Part shown: positions 7,729-16,668 of the stretch, in pieces
Layout of the letters: each line of letters begins with the position of its first letter
How positions within the stretch are numbered: the stretch's first letter is position 1
NCBI GenBank assembly: GCA_965232465.1
Contig: OZ246977.1
Coordinates: 2,170,001 to 2,234,000, forward strand
DNA from: G965232465 sp965232465
GTDB lineage: Bacteria > Pseudomonadota > Alphaproteobacteria > JAQWUY01
Length of the DNA stretch: 64,000 nucleotides
Reading direction: 5' to 3'
Position numbers and translations under genes: made by a program
The notes under the pieces: generated by a model
Databases searched by the model: none
What the model was told of the DNA's origin: nothing
Seen by the model: the letters and a program-made list of their open reading frames with translations, nothing else

Positions 7729-8793
7729 TGACCTGCCCCCTATAAATTGGTCCAAAAATAAGTTAGTATTGCTTTATCTAAATTATGAAAGGATTTTAAG
7801 ATGTCAAAGAATAGGAAAGCCCGGAGTATAGAACAAATTATCCGTATATTACGGGATGCAGAGATTAAGTTATCATCAGGTATGACAGTCAGTGTTATGT
7901 GCCGTGATTTAGGTATATCGGATGCGACTTATTACAAGTGGCGCAAACAATATGGTGGTATGGATGTTAATCATGCCAAAGATTTAAAAGCATTATTGGA
8001 TGAGAATACCCGTTTAAAGAAGCTTGTTGCTGATTTGAGTTTAGACAATCAAATCTTAAAGGAATTTAACTCGGGAAAGTGGTAGGTGCTGGGGGGGTAA
8101 AAAGCTTTATTGGCAAAGCCAAGTCTTTTTACAATGTATCAGAACGGCGATTATGTAGTTTATTCAGGACACATCGCTCTACGGTTCGTTATGTGAAACG
8201 AGATGTTGATGAGGAAAGCCGTTTAATATCAGATATGCACCGTCTAGCACAAAAATACCCTAGATATGGTTATCGGCGGATATGTGCCTTATTAAAAGGT
8301 TATGGTTGGTGTGTAAACCATAAGCGGATTGAACGGCTTTGGAAACAGGAGGGATTACAAGTGCCACAGAAAATACCCAAACCCCGTAGTTCAAATGCTG
8401 GTGATGGGAGCTGTATTAAACTTCGTCCTGAGTATCAAAATCATGTATGGAGTTATGACTTTGTGCATGACAAGCTGAGAAATGGTAAAGGCATTAAAAT
8501 ATTAACGGTTATAGATGAACATAGCCGAGAATGCTTAACCATTGATGTGCGGCATAAACTGAACAGTACGGATGTATTGGATATTATGGGCAGGTTGTTT
8601 ATCACAAAAGGTATGCCTAAGCATATCCGTTCTGACAATGGATCTGAATTTATAGCCCATAGGCTACAAGGTTGGTTGAAGCGTATGCAGGTGGGTACAG
8701 CATACATTGATAAGGGCAGTCCATGGCAGAACGGTTACAATGAAAGTTTTAATGGTAAACTTCGGGACGAGTGCTTGAACATGGAAATATTTT
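7729..8793 (+). mobile_element. IS3-family insertion sequence, right end missing
   Basis: The left end TGACCTGCCCCC is the usual IS3-family terminal start. Two overlapping frames, orfA and orfB in the -1 relation, follow in the standard order. Homology stops in orfB at the residues LNMEIF, where complete elements continue for some 40 residues and an inverted end. The sequence then passes directly into a fragment of a restriction specificity gene. The element is therefore truncated by a deletion or recombination at about 8790. Confidence 0.85.
7801..8085 (+). CDS. IS3-family transposase OrfA
   Basis: The 94-residue protein has the HTH_Tnp_1 helix-turn-helix (VSVMCRDLGISDATYYKWRKQYGG) followed by a leucine-zipper stretch (LKALLDENTRLKKLVADLSLDNQILKE), as in OrfA of IS3 elements. 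It binds the element ends and regulates or joins OrfB through -1 frameshifting. AAAGGA precedes the ATG. The gene itself appears intact. Confidence 0.9.
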   Translation: MSKNRKARSIEQIIRILRDAEIKLSSGMTVSVMCRDLGISDATYYKWRKQYGGMDVNHAKDLKALLDENTRLKKLVADLSLDNQILKEFNSGKW

Positions 8794-8795
8794 AA
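8079..8795 (+). pseudogene. IS3-family transposase OrfB, C-terminally truncated
   Basis: The frame overlaps orfA by 7 bases in the -1 register (GTG start), as expected for a fused OrfAB product. The rve/DDE integrase core is present: D in WSYDFVHDKL, D in RSDNGSEFI and E in GYNESFNGKLRDE. The protein stops after LNMEIF at 238 residues, where family members continue through about 40 more residues ending in a RPHSSLGY-like motif. The three catalytic residues survive, but loss of the end and of the right terminal repeat should make the element immobile. Confidence 0.85.
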
Positions 8796-9237
8796 AATTA
8801 GTGATTTATTTAATATCGAAAAAGGCAGAGAAACAACAAATAATGAAGAAAATGGAAATATATCTATTATTTCATCCACAGCATATAATAATGGCGTTAG
8901 TGGTTTTCAAAAACATGGAAAAAAACTATTTTCAAAAAATAAAATCACAGTCAATTCTAACGGATCTGTTGGCGAAAGTTTTTATCAAAATCAAGATTTT
9001 TACGCAACAGGAGATGTTAATGTTTTGATTCCCAAATTTACTTTAACTCCCTATATTGCCCTTTTTCTAGTAACTGTTATATCACAGGAAAAGTATAGAT
9101 ACAATTATGGTCGCAAATGGGGAAAACAAAAGATGGAAAAAGATACAATTAAATTTCCTACAGATAATCAAGGCAATCCAGATTGGCAATTTATGGAAGA
9201 TTATGTAAAATCCCGTCCTTATAGTGGTAATTTATAA
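8794..9237 (+). pseudogene. 3' remnant of a restriction-modification specificity gene
   Basis: From the IS3 breakpoint an open frame without its start codon encodes about 147 residues: KISDLFNIEKG, ISIISSTAYNNGVSGFQ, KITVNSNGSVGESFYQ, FYATGDVNVLIPKF, YNYGRKWGKQKM and GNPDWQFMEDYVKS. These are typical of the last target-recognition domain of type IIG or S-subunit proteins (BcgI-like). The beginning of the gene is absent from the window. The IS3 element or a linked deletion removed it. Confidence 0.75.
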
Positions 9238-9245
9238 GATTTTAA

Positions 9246-9278
9246 TTTGGGAATTACATATATAAATCCCCATTTTTT
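9246..9278 (+). terminator. Possible terminator between convergent genes
   Basis: An imperfect stem (TTTGGGAATT against AAATCCCCA) is followed on the plus strand by six T at 9273-9278. It would end transcription of the restriction-gene remnant before it runs into pheT from the opposite side. Confidence 0.45.
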
Positions 9279-9293
9279 ATAACAGGTACTGTA

Positions 9294-11684
9294 TCAACGG
9301 ACACAGCCGCCTGTTGCTTTGATAACGCTAGCGATGATTTTTTCGCTTATGGCGTCGATTTCTTGGTCGGTCATGGTGTGTTTGGTCGGTTGTAAAGTAA
9401 CTTGAATAGCCACGGATTTATTGCCCGCACCTATGCCATCGCCCCTAAATACATCAAATATACGAATATCGGTTATCCATTTTTTATCGATATTTGCAGA
9501 TTTCAATATGTTGCTGGCGGGTATGGTATCCGCCACTTCAAATGCAAAATCCCGTTTGACCGATTGTAAGTTTGCCACTTTAAATTGTGGGCGGGTTTTG
9601 CTTTTCGGTTTTAGGGGGGGTAAAGTATTTAAATATATTTCGAAGCCCACACTTGTGCCCTTGATACCCAGTTCCTGCATAGTCTTAGGGTGGAGTGTAC
9701 CGAATGTGCCAAGTACAAATTTGCCCAACTTCATAACACCCGACTGCCCCGGGTGATAATAAGAGGGGGCATTCGTATCAATTTGAATGTTGTCGGTGGT
9801 AATACCCAACGCAGATAACACCCTATAGGCATCAGATTTTACATCAAACACATCGATACTGCGGGCATTACCTGTCCAGTGGCGGGGATGGGTTCTTCCC
9901 GCCCGAATACCGCTGATACAATTTATTTGAGCGTCGGGGGTGTTCCCAAAATAAGTCCCCCCGACTTCGAATAATTGTACATTCATATATCCACGGGATT
10001 TGTTGCGGTTATACGCATGTAACAGGTTGGGTAAAATACTGGGGCGCATAGTGTTTAAGTCTTCTGATATGGGATTTTTCAATACCATTTCTGGTTTTAC
10101 CCCATCAGGGGCAAAAATAAGTGCATGTTTTTTTGCCATAAAGGCAAACGATACCATTTCATTATATCCCACACTTGCCAATGCCCGTCGGGCGATGCCG
10201 ATGCGTTTTTGTAATGGGGTTAAAATAGGCGTCGATACCACCGTATATTTTGGCAAGGGGACAGCGGGGATTTTATCAAACCCATATATGCGTAAGACCT
10301 CTTCAATTAAGCAATGTTGCCCTGATATATCGGGGCGGGTGGGGGGTACCACACAGTCGATAAAATCACCCTTTAATTGGGGGGCAAAGCCCAATGATTG
10401 TAATATATTCAGCACAATATTGGGGGCGATAGTGATGCCACTTTTGGCATACAGATCCTGCATCTGTAATGTAATATTTTTCGGTTTAAATCTAGGCGTA
10501 CCTGTGCCTGTTATGGCATGAGCGGTACCCCCACATAATGCGAGAATAAATTTGCTTACCGCCTGAATCCCCAGCTGATTAGATAAGGGATTGACTGTGC
10601 GTTCAAAACGGTATCGGGCATCGGATAAAATGTCCATTTTCCGCCCTGTTTCGGCAATATTAATCGGGTCAAACCAGGCGGATTCCACAAATACATTCAC
10701 TGTGTCTTCGGTCACAGACGATTCCATACCCCCCATTATACCCCCGATACCATGGGTTTTATTTTCATCTGCAATCACCGTCATTGTATCGTCCAAAATA
10801 TATGCACAATCATTTAAAGCATGAAATTTTTCCCCTTTTTTCGCAGGGCGAAGGGTTAACACAGTACCAATTTTATCTGCGTCAAACACATGCAGGGGTC
10901 TGCCTAAGTCATAAGATACATAATTGGTAATATCCACCAATGCGGTGCGGGGTCGAATACCAATAGCATTCAGACGATTTTGTAACCATGCGGGGCTAGA
11001 TATATTTTTGACCCCTGTAAACAACCGTCCCATCACATGCGGGGCGTGTGGGGTGGCAATTTTCCATATAATCGGGCTATCGCCCCCATTGTTCACATCG
11101 ACACTTTCATAAGGACAGGACTTTAAAGTGCCCACTGCAGATGCCGCCAAATCACGGGCAATACCCCGTACGCCAAGACAATCGCCCCGATTGGGGGTAA
11201 CGGCAATTTCAATCATCGGATCATCCAACCCCGCCCACAAGGCATACACTTCGCCCACAGGGGCGTCATTATCCAGTTCAATAATACCATCCCCATCGCC
11301 ATCCAGCCCCAATTCGGGGTATGAACACATCATGCCACAGCTGTCGACCCCACGGATATTGCCTTTTTTCAGTTCAAAATCCCCCCCTGGAATATAAATC
11401 CCAACAGGGGCAAGTACCCCTTTCATGCCCGCCCGTGCATTGGGGGCACCGCAAACAATTTGTAAGGTTTCTGTACCTGTATTAACGGTACATATTTTCA
11501 GCCGATCCGCATCGGGGTGTTTTACGGTGGATACAATTTCGGCAATTATAAATCCACCTAATGTATCCAGTGGATTGACCACTTGTTCCACTTCCAAACC
11601 AGTCATAGTCAGGGTATGGGTAATGGTATGAATATCCGCAGTTGTGTCCAAGTGGTCTTTAAGCCAAGATAAAGTAAATTTCAT
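9294..11684 (-). CDS. pheT: Phenylalanyl-tRNA synthetase beta subunit
   Basis: The 796-residue protein begins MKFTLSWLKDHLDTT and has the tRNA-binding EMAP-like domain near residues 40-150 (GGFIIAEI, HPDADRLKICTV). The B3/B4 editing domain (GVRGIARDLAA), the B5 domain, and a C-terminal FDX-ACB domain (VKRDFAFEV and DVFRGDGIGAGNKSVAI) follow. It pairs with PheS to charge tRNA-Phe and proofreads Tyr-tRNA. A longer frame would add 21 residues; I chose 11684 for its normal N terminus and the GGGGGG ribosome site. It begins 16 bases after pheS. Confidence 0.97.
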   Translation of the reverse strand: MKFTLSWLKDHLDTTADIHTITHTLTMTGLEVEQVVNPLDTLGGFIIAEIVSTVKHPDADRLKICTVNTGTETLQIVCGAPNARAGMKGVLAPVGIYIPGGDFELKKGNIRGVDSCGMMCSYPELGLDGDGDGIIELDNDAPVGEVYALWAGLDDPMIEIAVTPNRGDCLGVRGIARDLAASAVGTLKSCPYESVDVNNGGDSPIIWKIATPHAPHVMGRLFTGVKNISSPAWLQNRLNAIGIRPRTALVDITNYVSYDLGRPLHVFDADKIGTVLTLRPAKKGEKFHALNDCAYILDDTMTVIADENKTHGIGGIMGGMESSVTEDTVNVFVESAWFDPINIAETGRKMDILSDARYRFERTVNPLSNQLGIQAVSKFILALCGGTAHAITGTGTPRFKPKNITLQMQDLYAKSGITIAPNIVLNILQSLGFAPQLKGDFIDCVVPPTRPDISGQHCLIEEVLRIYGFDKIPAVPLPKYTVVSTPILTPLQKRIGIARRALASVGYNEMVSFAFMAKKHALIFAPDGVKPEMVLKNPISEDLNTMRPSILPNLLHAYNRNKSRGYMNVQLFEVGGTYFGNTPDAQINCISGIRAGRTHPRHWTGNARSIDVFDVKSDAYRVLSALGITTDNIQIDTNAPSYYHPGQSGVMKLGKFVLGTFGTLHPKTMQELGIKGTSVGFEIYLNTLPPLKPKSKTRPQFKVANLQSVKRDFAFEVADTIPASNILKSANIDKKWITDIRIFDVFRGDGIGAGNKSVAIQVTLQPTKHTMTDQEIDAISEKIIASVIKATGGCVR

Positions 11685-11700
11685 TGTTATAGCCCCCCCA

Positions 11701-12792
11701 TTATAAACCCCGTACCAAACTTGGCACATCAAATGCAGTAAAACCATAGTGGTTTAACCACCGTACATCCCCATCAAAAAATGTGCGCAGGTCGGAAATA
11801 CCATATTTTAACATGGCAATACGTTCAATTCCCATGCCAAAAGCAAAACCTTGGTATTGTTGTGAATCAATGCCACAATTTTCCAATACCGTTGGGTGCA
11901 CCATGCCACAGCCCAAAATCTCCAACCAATCTTTCCCTGTTCCGATTTTTAAAATCCCATCTTTACGGCTACATCCAATATCCACTTCGGCGGATGGTTC
12001 GGTAAAGGGAAAAAAGGATGGACGGAATTGTAAGGGTACATCGTCCACTTCAAAATATGATTCAACAAAAGTCTGTAAAACGCCTTTTAGGTGTGAAAAG
12101 TTAATATTTTTTTCGATAACCAACCCCTCGACTTGATGAAACATGGGGGTATGGGTCATATCACTGTCACAGCGGAAAGTCCGCCCGGGGGCAATAATGC
12201 GAATGGGATTACCGTGTTCTAGGGTATTTTTTTGGGCACGCATAGTACGGATTTGCACCGGCGAAGTATGTGTACGAAGCACCACATTTTCACCCTTTGT
12301 ATTTTCGGGCATATAAAAAGTATCCTGCATTTGTCGGGCGGGATGTTCTGGGGGGATGTTTAAAGCTTGGAAATTATGCCAATCGTCTTCGATGTCTGGT
12401 CCTTCGGCAACACAAAACCCCATTTCCCCAAATAATGCGATAATTTCATCCACTGTTTGGGGAATGGGATGCAACGATCCGACCGCCATATCCCGTGCAG
12501 GCAACGATACATCAAGGATTTCTGATTGTAATTGGGCGTTCAATTCCGTGTCTTTGATACTATCGGTTTTGGCGGTTAAAGCATGGATAATTTCCCCTTT
12601 GGCAAGGTTTAACGATTGTCCCATTTGTCCCCGCTGTTGTGCGGGCAAAGTCCCCAATGTTTTCATGTGTTGGTTTAACACCCCTTTTTTGCCCAATACA
12701 GACACACGGATGTTTTCCAACGCTTCGAGCGATTCCGCCCCATCAATATCCGCCATCGCCCGTTCCACAAGCTGTGTTATATCAGACATCAT
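11701..12792 (-). CDS. pheS: Phenylalanyl-tRNA synthetase alpha subunit
   Basis: The 363-residue protein has an N-terminal coiled coil (about 1-90) and the class II core with HPIPQTVDEI, FRCDSDMTHTPMFHQVEGL (motif 2 region) and GFAFGMGIERIAMLKYGI (motif 3). It activates phenylalanine and, with PheT, forms the (alpha-beta)2 enzyme. Two adjacent ATG codons are possible starts, differing by one residue. The gene is followed closely by pheT. No attenuator-type leader is evident upstream; a TATAAT-like box lies at 12837-12842 on the minus strand. Confidence 0.97.
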   Translation of the reverse strand: MMSDITQLVERAMADIDGAESLEALENIRVSVLGKKGVLNQHMKTLGTLPAQQRGQMGQSLNLAKGEIIHALTAKTDSIKDTELNAQLQSEILDVSLPARDMAVGSLHPIPQTVDEIIALFGEMGFCVAEGPDIEDDWHNFQALNIPPEHPARQMQDTFYMPENTKGENVVLRTHTSPVQIRTMRAQKNTLEHGNPIRIIAPGRTFRCDSDMTHTPMFHQVEGLVIEKNINFSHLKGVLQTFVESYFEVDDVPLQFRPSFFPFTEPSAEVDIGCSRKDGILKIGTGKDWLEILGCGMVHPTVLENCGIDSQQYQGFAFGMGIERIAMLKYGISDLRTFFDGDVRWLNHYGFTAFDVPSLVRGL

Positions 12793-12881
12793 GTGATAAT
12801 CCTTATTTATATATAAATTTTAAACCAATGGGGTGTATTATACATAACCAACAAAAAAAAGACAGATAAAATTATATCCTT

Positions 12882-13058
12882 TTATAGGCTTGGTGCATTT
12901 AATACCATCAAGCCATAAATCATATATTCGTATTCATTAAAGGGAAAAATTGCATGATCTTTTTCAACAAACTGTAATATTGTTTCTAAATCCCCAGCGG
13001 ATCCCTTAGACTCCTGAAAAGCATCGATAATTTTATTTTTTAATTCGATAAGTTCCAT
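12882..13058 (-). CDS. 58-residue protein coupled to the DNA methyltransferase gene
   Basis: I do not recognise the family. The acidic, helical-looking product (MELIELKNKIIDAFQESKG to YMIYGLMVLNAPSL) overlaps the end of the methyltransferase frame by 26 bases, in another register. A GGAAC ribosome site lies before its ATG. A longer frame in the same register would extend to 13208, but that part shadows the methyltransferase. The overlap suggests translational coupling and a related role, for example a partner or modulator of the methyltransferase. It is too small to be a restriction nuclease. Confidence 0.55.
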   Translation of the reverse strand: MELIELKNKIIDAFQESKGSAGDLETILQFVEKDHAIFPFNEYEYMIYGLMVLNAPSL

Positions 13059-14655
13059 CAATATGTTCCAATCCCAATGCGTTAATATATTCTTGTTCGT
13101 CAAAAAACTCTGTGTCTTGTAAGGCTCGTACATGAAGGGGCAATGATTCCAAGTCTTTTCGGAGGATTTTATGGGTATCAAATATATTTTTAAATATCCA
13201 ATTAACAAAATTACTACTTAATACATCGGCTAATACATCGCCTGATATGGGAAAATCTGTGTGTGGGATAAGCATATTGGCACTATTTAAAATATATCTT
13301 TGCTGTGTGTCATAATAAAAATTTAATTTCGATGATATGAATTTATATATCAACTTTTTCGGTGATTGATATAGATCCATAGAAGCCACTTGTTGGTACA
13401 AAGATAAATCAGCAGGAATAAAATGGCTAGCCTTTTTTATGTTGGCATTGGAAATATCTGACCCTTTATGCACGGGGATATATCCATCTCGCATATGATC
13501 TTGAATAAATTTTTTATTATTCCCTGTTACAATACCCAATGCCCAATCCGCATTTTTTTCCAAAGTAATATGGGGGATATGAAACACATAGTCCAATACT
13601 TGTGCATCCGCATTTGTACATTTTATATTAAAAATACTTTTAGGGTTGTTTATAAAATGGTGCTTTTTTCGCTTAAATACCCCCTCTTGTACTGTACATT
13701 TTATAAAATTGTTGCTTGTTTGTTTTTTTTGCATCGTAAATGCACATACATTCGTCAATAACCCTATGAAGGCTTTACCATAATGTTTAAAATCCGATAT
13801 AGCATATTGCATAACACTTTTTCGGGCATCTTCGAAACTGGCAATATTAAAAAAGGATTCTGGTAATAACAATCCCATTTCACCACCCGTTTTTAAGGAC
13901 TGTAAACAGGCAAAATAAAATAAGGCACAGGTATCAAGGCTGTTTCCTGCGTTAAAGATTTTTCCATAAAAATCCCTTTGCGTTTTATGATATTTTTTAC
14001 CCCACGGGGGATTGGTAAACATAAAATCAAATGCAAATGGCTGTGTACTTGCCACTTGTAAAAAATCTTGTTGTATAATATTCGGGCTGTTATAATTGCT
14101 TTTGTTTAAAAGGCGTTTTTGGGTTATTGCAATGGCAACGGGGTCCGTATCAAATGCGTATATATTTTGTGGTTTAAATCCCAATTCAAATGCCCTGATA
14201 ACAAAATTGCCCGATCCACAACAGGGGTCGCAAAATGTACTGTTATTGGCAATTTTTTTATTCGGGGTAAACACATCATGTACTATGTCATGGGGCGTAT
14301 AATATATCCCTTCTTTATTGCGGTAAGAATCAGATAAAGTCTTTTCATAGGTATCCCCCAATATATCCAAGTTATCAGATTGATTTTGTATGTGATCCAA
14401 AAATTTCGTTTGAATGTGCAAACGATTATGAAAATCTTTTTGTGATTTATTTGCCCGTCTATGCAGTCTGTGTTTAAAATCATTTTGTAAGAAATGCTGT
14501 ACAGATTCTTCGGTTACATACCCTTGACGATATGGGGATAAATAGCCTGTTTTTATCCAATTTCTAATGGTAGCGACGGATACTTGTGTACGGTTTGCCA
14601 TGTCTTCAATGGATACAATATTTTTTGGGGTATTTAAAAATATGTCTTTTTGCAT
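13033..14655 (-). CDS. HTH-containing N6-adenine DNA methyltransferase (TaqI/Eco57I-like)
   Basis: The 540-residue protein opens with a MerR-like helix-turn-helix (SIEDMANRTQVSVATIRNW, then YLSPYRQGYV). The methyltransferase core follows: GIYYTPHDIV, motif I DPCCGSGNFVIRA and motif IV NPPWGKKYH. After about residue 330 comes a TaqI-like target-recognition region. It should transfer methyl groups from SAM to adenine in a specific sequence. No nuclease motif or adjacent restriction gene is seen, so it is an orphan enzyme or part of an incomplete system. I chose 14655 as start because the longer frame runs into the terminator of rplT. It lies between rplT and pheS. Confidence 0.8.
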   Translation of the reverse strand: MQKDIFLNTPKNIVSIEDMANRTQVSVATIRNWIKTGYLSPYRQGYVTEESVQHFLQNDFKHRLHRRANKSQKDFHNRLHIQTKFLDHIQNQSDNLDILGDTYEKTLSDSYRNKEGIYYTPHDIVHDVFTPNKKIANNSTFCDPCCGSGNFVIRAFELGFKPQNIYAFDTDPVAIAITQKRLLNKSNYNSPNIIQQDFLQVASTQPFAFDFMFTNPPWGKKYHKTQRDFYGKIFNAGNSLDTCALFYFACLQSLKTGGEMGLLLPESFFNIASFEDARKSVMQYAISDFKHYGKAFIGLLTNVCAFTMQKKQTSNNFIKCTVQEGVFKRKKHHFINNPKSIFNIKCTNADAQVLDYVFHIPHITLEKNADWALGIVTGNNKKFIQDHMRDGYIPVHKGSDISNANIKKASHFIPADLSLYQQVASMDLYQSPKKLIYKFISSKLNFYYDTQQRYILNSANMLIPHTDFPISGDVLADVLSSNFVNWIFKNIFDTHKILRKDLESLPLHVRALQDTEFFDEQEYINALGLEHIDGTYRIKK

Positions 14656-14692
14656 AGATTTAATATAGCAAAATATATGTATAAAACCAATA

Positions 14693-14719
14693 AAAAAGGC
14701 GTTGTGAAAACGCCTTTTT
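14693..14719 (-). terminator. Terminator of rpmI-rplT
   Basis: A perfect 11-bp stem (14693-14703 with 14709-14719) with loop GTGAA and A/T-rich base acts as an intrinsic terminator. It lies 26 bases past the rplT stop on the minus strand and is symmetrical enough to work both ways. It separates rplT from the methyltransferase gene, which must have its own promoter in the next 40 bases. Confidence 0.85.
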
Positions 14720-14744
14720 AAAATCATTTTATAATTACAAAATT

Positions 14745-15098
14745 TTACAACGCAGATTTTGCTTTTTCTGCCAATACTTTGAACGCTTCTGGTTCTGAAT
14801 ATGCCAATTGTGCCAATACTTTACGATCCAATTCGATACCCGCTTTGCTTAACCCATTCATAAATGTGGAATATTTCAAGCCTTCTGTGCGTGCCGCCGC
14901 ATTGATGCGTTGAATCCACAATGCACGAAATTGGCGTTTTTTGACACGGCGATCACGGTATGCGTACTGCCCCGCTTTTTCCACCGCCTGCATTGCCACA
15001 CGAATAGTGTTTTTGCGTCGACCACTATATCCTTTTGCTTGTTTTAAAACTTTTTTGTGTTTTGCGTGGGATTGCACGCCTCTTTTTACACGGGCCAT
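14745..15098 (-). CDS. rplT: 50S ribosomal protein L20
   Basis: The 117-residue protein is a standard L20: MARVKRGVQSHAKHKKVLKQ, the YRDRRVKKRQFRALWIQRIN region and the end LAEKAKSAL. It binds 23S rRNA early in large-subunit assembly. GGAGAAG precedes the ATG. It follows rpmI by 24 bases; infC is not upstream as it is in many bacteria. Confidence 0.98.
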   Translation of the reverse strand: MARVKRGVQSHAKHKKVLKQAKGYSGRRKNTIRVAMQAVEKAGQYAYRDRRVKKRQFRALWIQRINAAARTEGLKYSTFMNGLSKAGIELDRKVLAQLAYSEPEAFKVLAEKAKSAL

Positions 15099-15122
15099 AA
15101 TTCTTCTCCTTCCCTAGTAATA

Positions 15123-15323
15123 TTAGCTGTTTGGTAACAAATACTTTTTGATATTTTTCGCATCACAATCTTGCATCACTTGTGAACCCCGGTTTTGCCG
15201 TTTCATTTTTTGTGGGCGTTTCGAAGTGTTGTGTGCCAGATACGCAGAAAAGAATTTTAACTTGCCAGAACCGGTTTTCTTAAACCGTTTTTTGGCGGAA
15301 CTGTTTGTTTTCATTTTTGGCAT
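15123..15323 (-). CDS. rpmI: 50S ribosomal protein L35
   Basis: The 66-residue protein MPKMKTNSSAKKRFKKTGSG, with HNTSKRPQKMKR, is a standard L35. A frame extending to 15344 is rejected because MPKMKT is the universal start and AAAGGAT stands at the right distance. It forms an operon with rplT. Confidence 0.98.
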   Translation of the reverse strand: MPKMKTNSSAKKRFKKTGSGKLKFFSAYLAHNTSKRPQKMKRQNRGSQVMQDCDAKNIKKYLLPNS

Positions 15324-15363
15324 TTTAATATCCTTTACAATCAAGGTTTATAATATACAACGG

Positions 15364-15389
15364 GCAGGCAACCAAAAAATCAAGCCTGC
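15364..15389 (-). promoter_or_regulatory. Leader hairpin upstream of rpmI
   Basis: In the predicted rpmI leader, GCAGGC pairs with GCCTGC across a 14-base U-rich loop. Ribosomal leaders of rpmI-rplT are often bound by L20 for feedback control. This stem could serve that end, but I cannot match it to a known L20-site model. Confidence 0.35.
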
Positions 15390-15410
15390 GTGCGTCAACT
15401 GAGTACAAAG

Positions 15411-15439
15411 GTTATATACGGTCTTTGGTGAAGAGTCAA
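15411..15439 (-). promoter_or_regulatory. Promoter of rpmI-rplT
   Basis: On the minus strand TTGACT (15439-15434) and TATAAC (15416-15411) are separated by exactly 17 bases. The transcript would start about 80 bases before rpmI. The rest of the 15440-15654 gap shows no gene. Confidence 0.7.
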
Positions 15440-15654
15440 GGCTTTTATCATAAGATTATAACAAAATGCCCTGTTGTTGGTATTTTTAATTGCTGATATT
15501 CTTGGCAACAATCAAAATACGATTAAAAATATGTAATGTTTGGGTTGGTACAGCGTAAAATATCACTTGTATTTTATTGATTTCCCCTGTATTATCAGCC
15601 CAAAACCCCACAGAAAATAAGTATTACAAGATTTTACATATGGAATATTAAACA

Positions 15655-16407
15655 ATGCAAAAACCTCTCATAGGATTACTCACAAATACTTTAACACAGG
15701 TGGAGGATTGCGATGCGGAAAAGTTGTCCATATCATCACGGTATGTTATGGCATTAGAAGAAGTGGTCGACGCCCATTGTGTGGCGTTGTTATTTAAAAA
15801 TAAATTGGATATGGATATATTGGACCGCATTGATGGCATTATGTTAACAGGCGGTTTTGCCAATGTAAATCCGAAGTTTTACAATGGTACTTATGAATTA
15901 AAATCGGGGGAAAATGACCCGTTACGGGATCGCACCGCTTGGGCGGTGTTGCAACGGACGATGGCAATAGGGTTGCCCATTTTGGGGATTTGTCGGGGAT
16001 TACAAGAAATAAATGTATACCATGGGGGTACATTAAAAGGCGATGTACATTTACAACAAGATACTTTTGAACATATTGCCAAATTCGAAGACGGACGATA
16101 TAATTTTGAACCCCGCCAACATGTAAAAATTATGCCCAATAGCATGTTGTCTGATTGGTTGGATGGGGCAAAAACAACATATATCAATTCCGCCCATGGA
16201 CAAGCCATTGACACACTGGGCGACGGTTTGGCGGTCGAGGCCGTGTGTGTCGATGACAATATTATTGAAGCTGTGCGGATAATAAACCACCCCAATTTTG
16301 GATACGCTGTACAATGGCACCCAGAATCGCGTACTTGTCGGCAAGAAAAAGTCAATCAAATGCTGTTAAAAGCGTTCGGCGATGCCTGTCGTACATACAG
16401 AAAATAA
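15655..16407 (+). CDS. Class I glutamine amidotransferase-like hydrolase (PuuD/peptidase C26)
   Basis: The 250-residue protein has the C26 triad: nucleophile Cys113 in GICRGLQEINV, and His222 and Glu224 in VQWHPES. It also has the family motifs LTGGFANVNP and NSAHGQAID. PuuD hydrolyses gamma-glutamyl-GABA in putrescine breakdown; other members cleave other gamma-glutamyl amides. No other puu gene is nearby, so the substrate is open. It lies upstream of, and in the same direction as, the glycine-cleavage operon, but a promoter and riboswitch stand between them. Confidence 0.85.
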   Translation: MQKPLIGLLTNTLTQVEDCDAEKLSISSRYVMALEEVVDAHCVALLFKNKLDMDILDRIDGIMLTGGFANVNPKFYNGTYELKSGENDPLRDRTAWAVLQRTMAIGLPILGICRGLQEINVYHGGTLKGDVHLQQDTFEHIAKFEDGRYNFEPRQHVKIMPNSMLSDWLDGAKTTYINSAHGQAIDTLGDGLAVEAVCVDDNIIEAVRIINHPNFGYAVQWHPESRTCRQEKVNQMLLKAFGDACRTYRK

Positions 16408-16437
16408 TATATTACACCAGTGTTTTTTATTATATGC

Positions 16438-16466
16438 TTGACTCTGGTGTGATAATACTTTACAGT
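16438..16466 (+). promoter_or_regulatory. Promoter of the glycine riboswitch-gcv operon
   Basis: TTGACT at 16438-16443 and TACAGT at 16461-16466 are 17 bases apart. A transcript would start about 12 bases before the first glycine aptamer. The -35 box sits between the arms of an ACACCAG/CTGGTGT inverted repeat (about 16424-16450), which could be an operator or the end of the puuD-like message. Confidence 0.55.
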
Positions 16467-16484
16467 AATCGTGCTATTGTTGAT

Positions 16485-16668
16485 ATGTGCGGAAGAGCGT
16501 ATTTGACCACAAACAAATGCCACCGAAGGAGCAACACCCTGGAAACTCTCAGGTATAAGGGACCGCATATGGAAAAGCATCTGGAAAGTGGATACTATCC
16601 CACCGAAGGAGGAAACCCCTATTTTTATGATGGGGGCAACGCTCTCAGGTACTGATACAGAAGGGATT
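16485..16668 (+). promoter_or_regulatory. Tandem glycine riboswitch
   Basis: Two successive aptamers carry the conserved glycine-riboswitch blocks. Aptamer 1 has CACCGAAGGAGCAA at 16521-16534 and ACTCTCAGGTA near 16545. Aptamer 2 has CACCGAAGGAGGAA at 16601-16614 and GCTCTCAGGTA near 16641, ending ACAGAAGGG. A short linker joins them. The gcvT start is only about 60 bases downstream, so glycine binding probably controls exposure of the gcvT ribosome site (turn-on by glycine). No strong terminator stem with a T run is evident. Confidence 0.95.
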
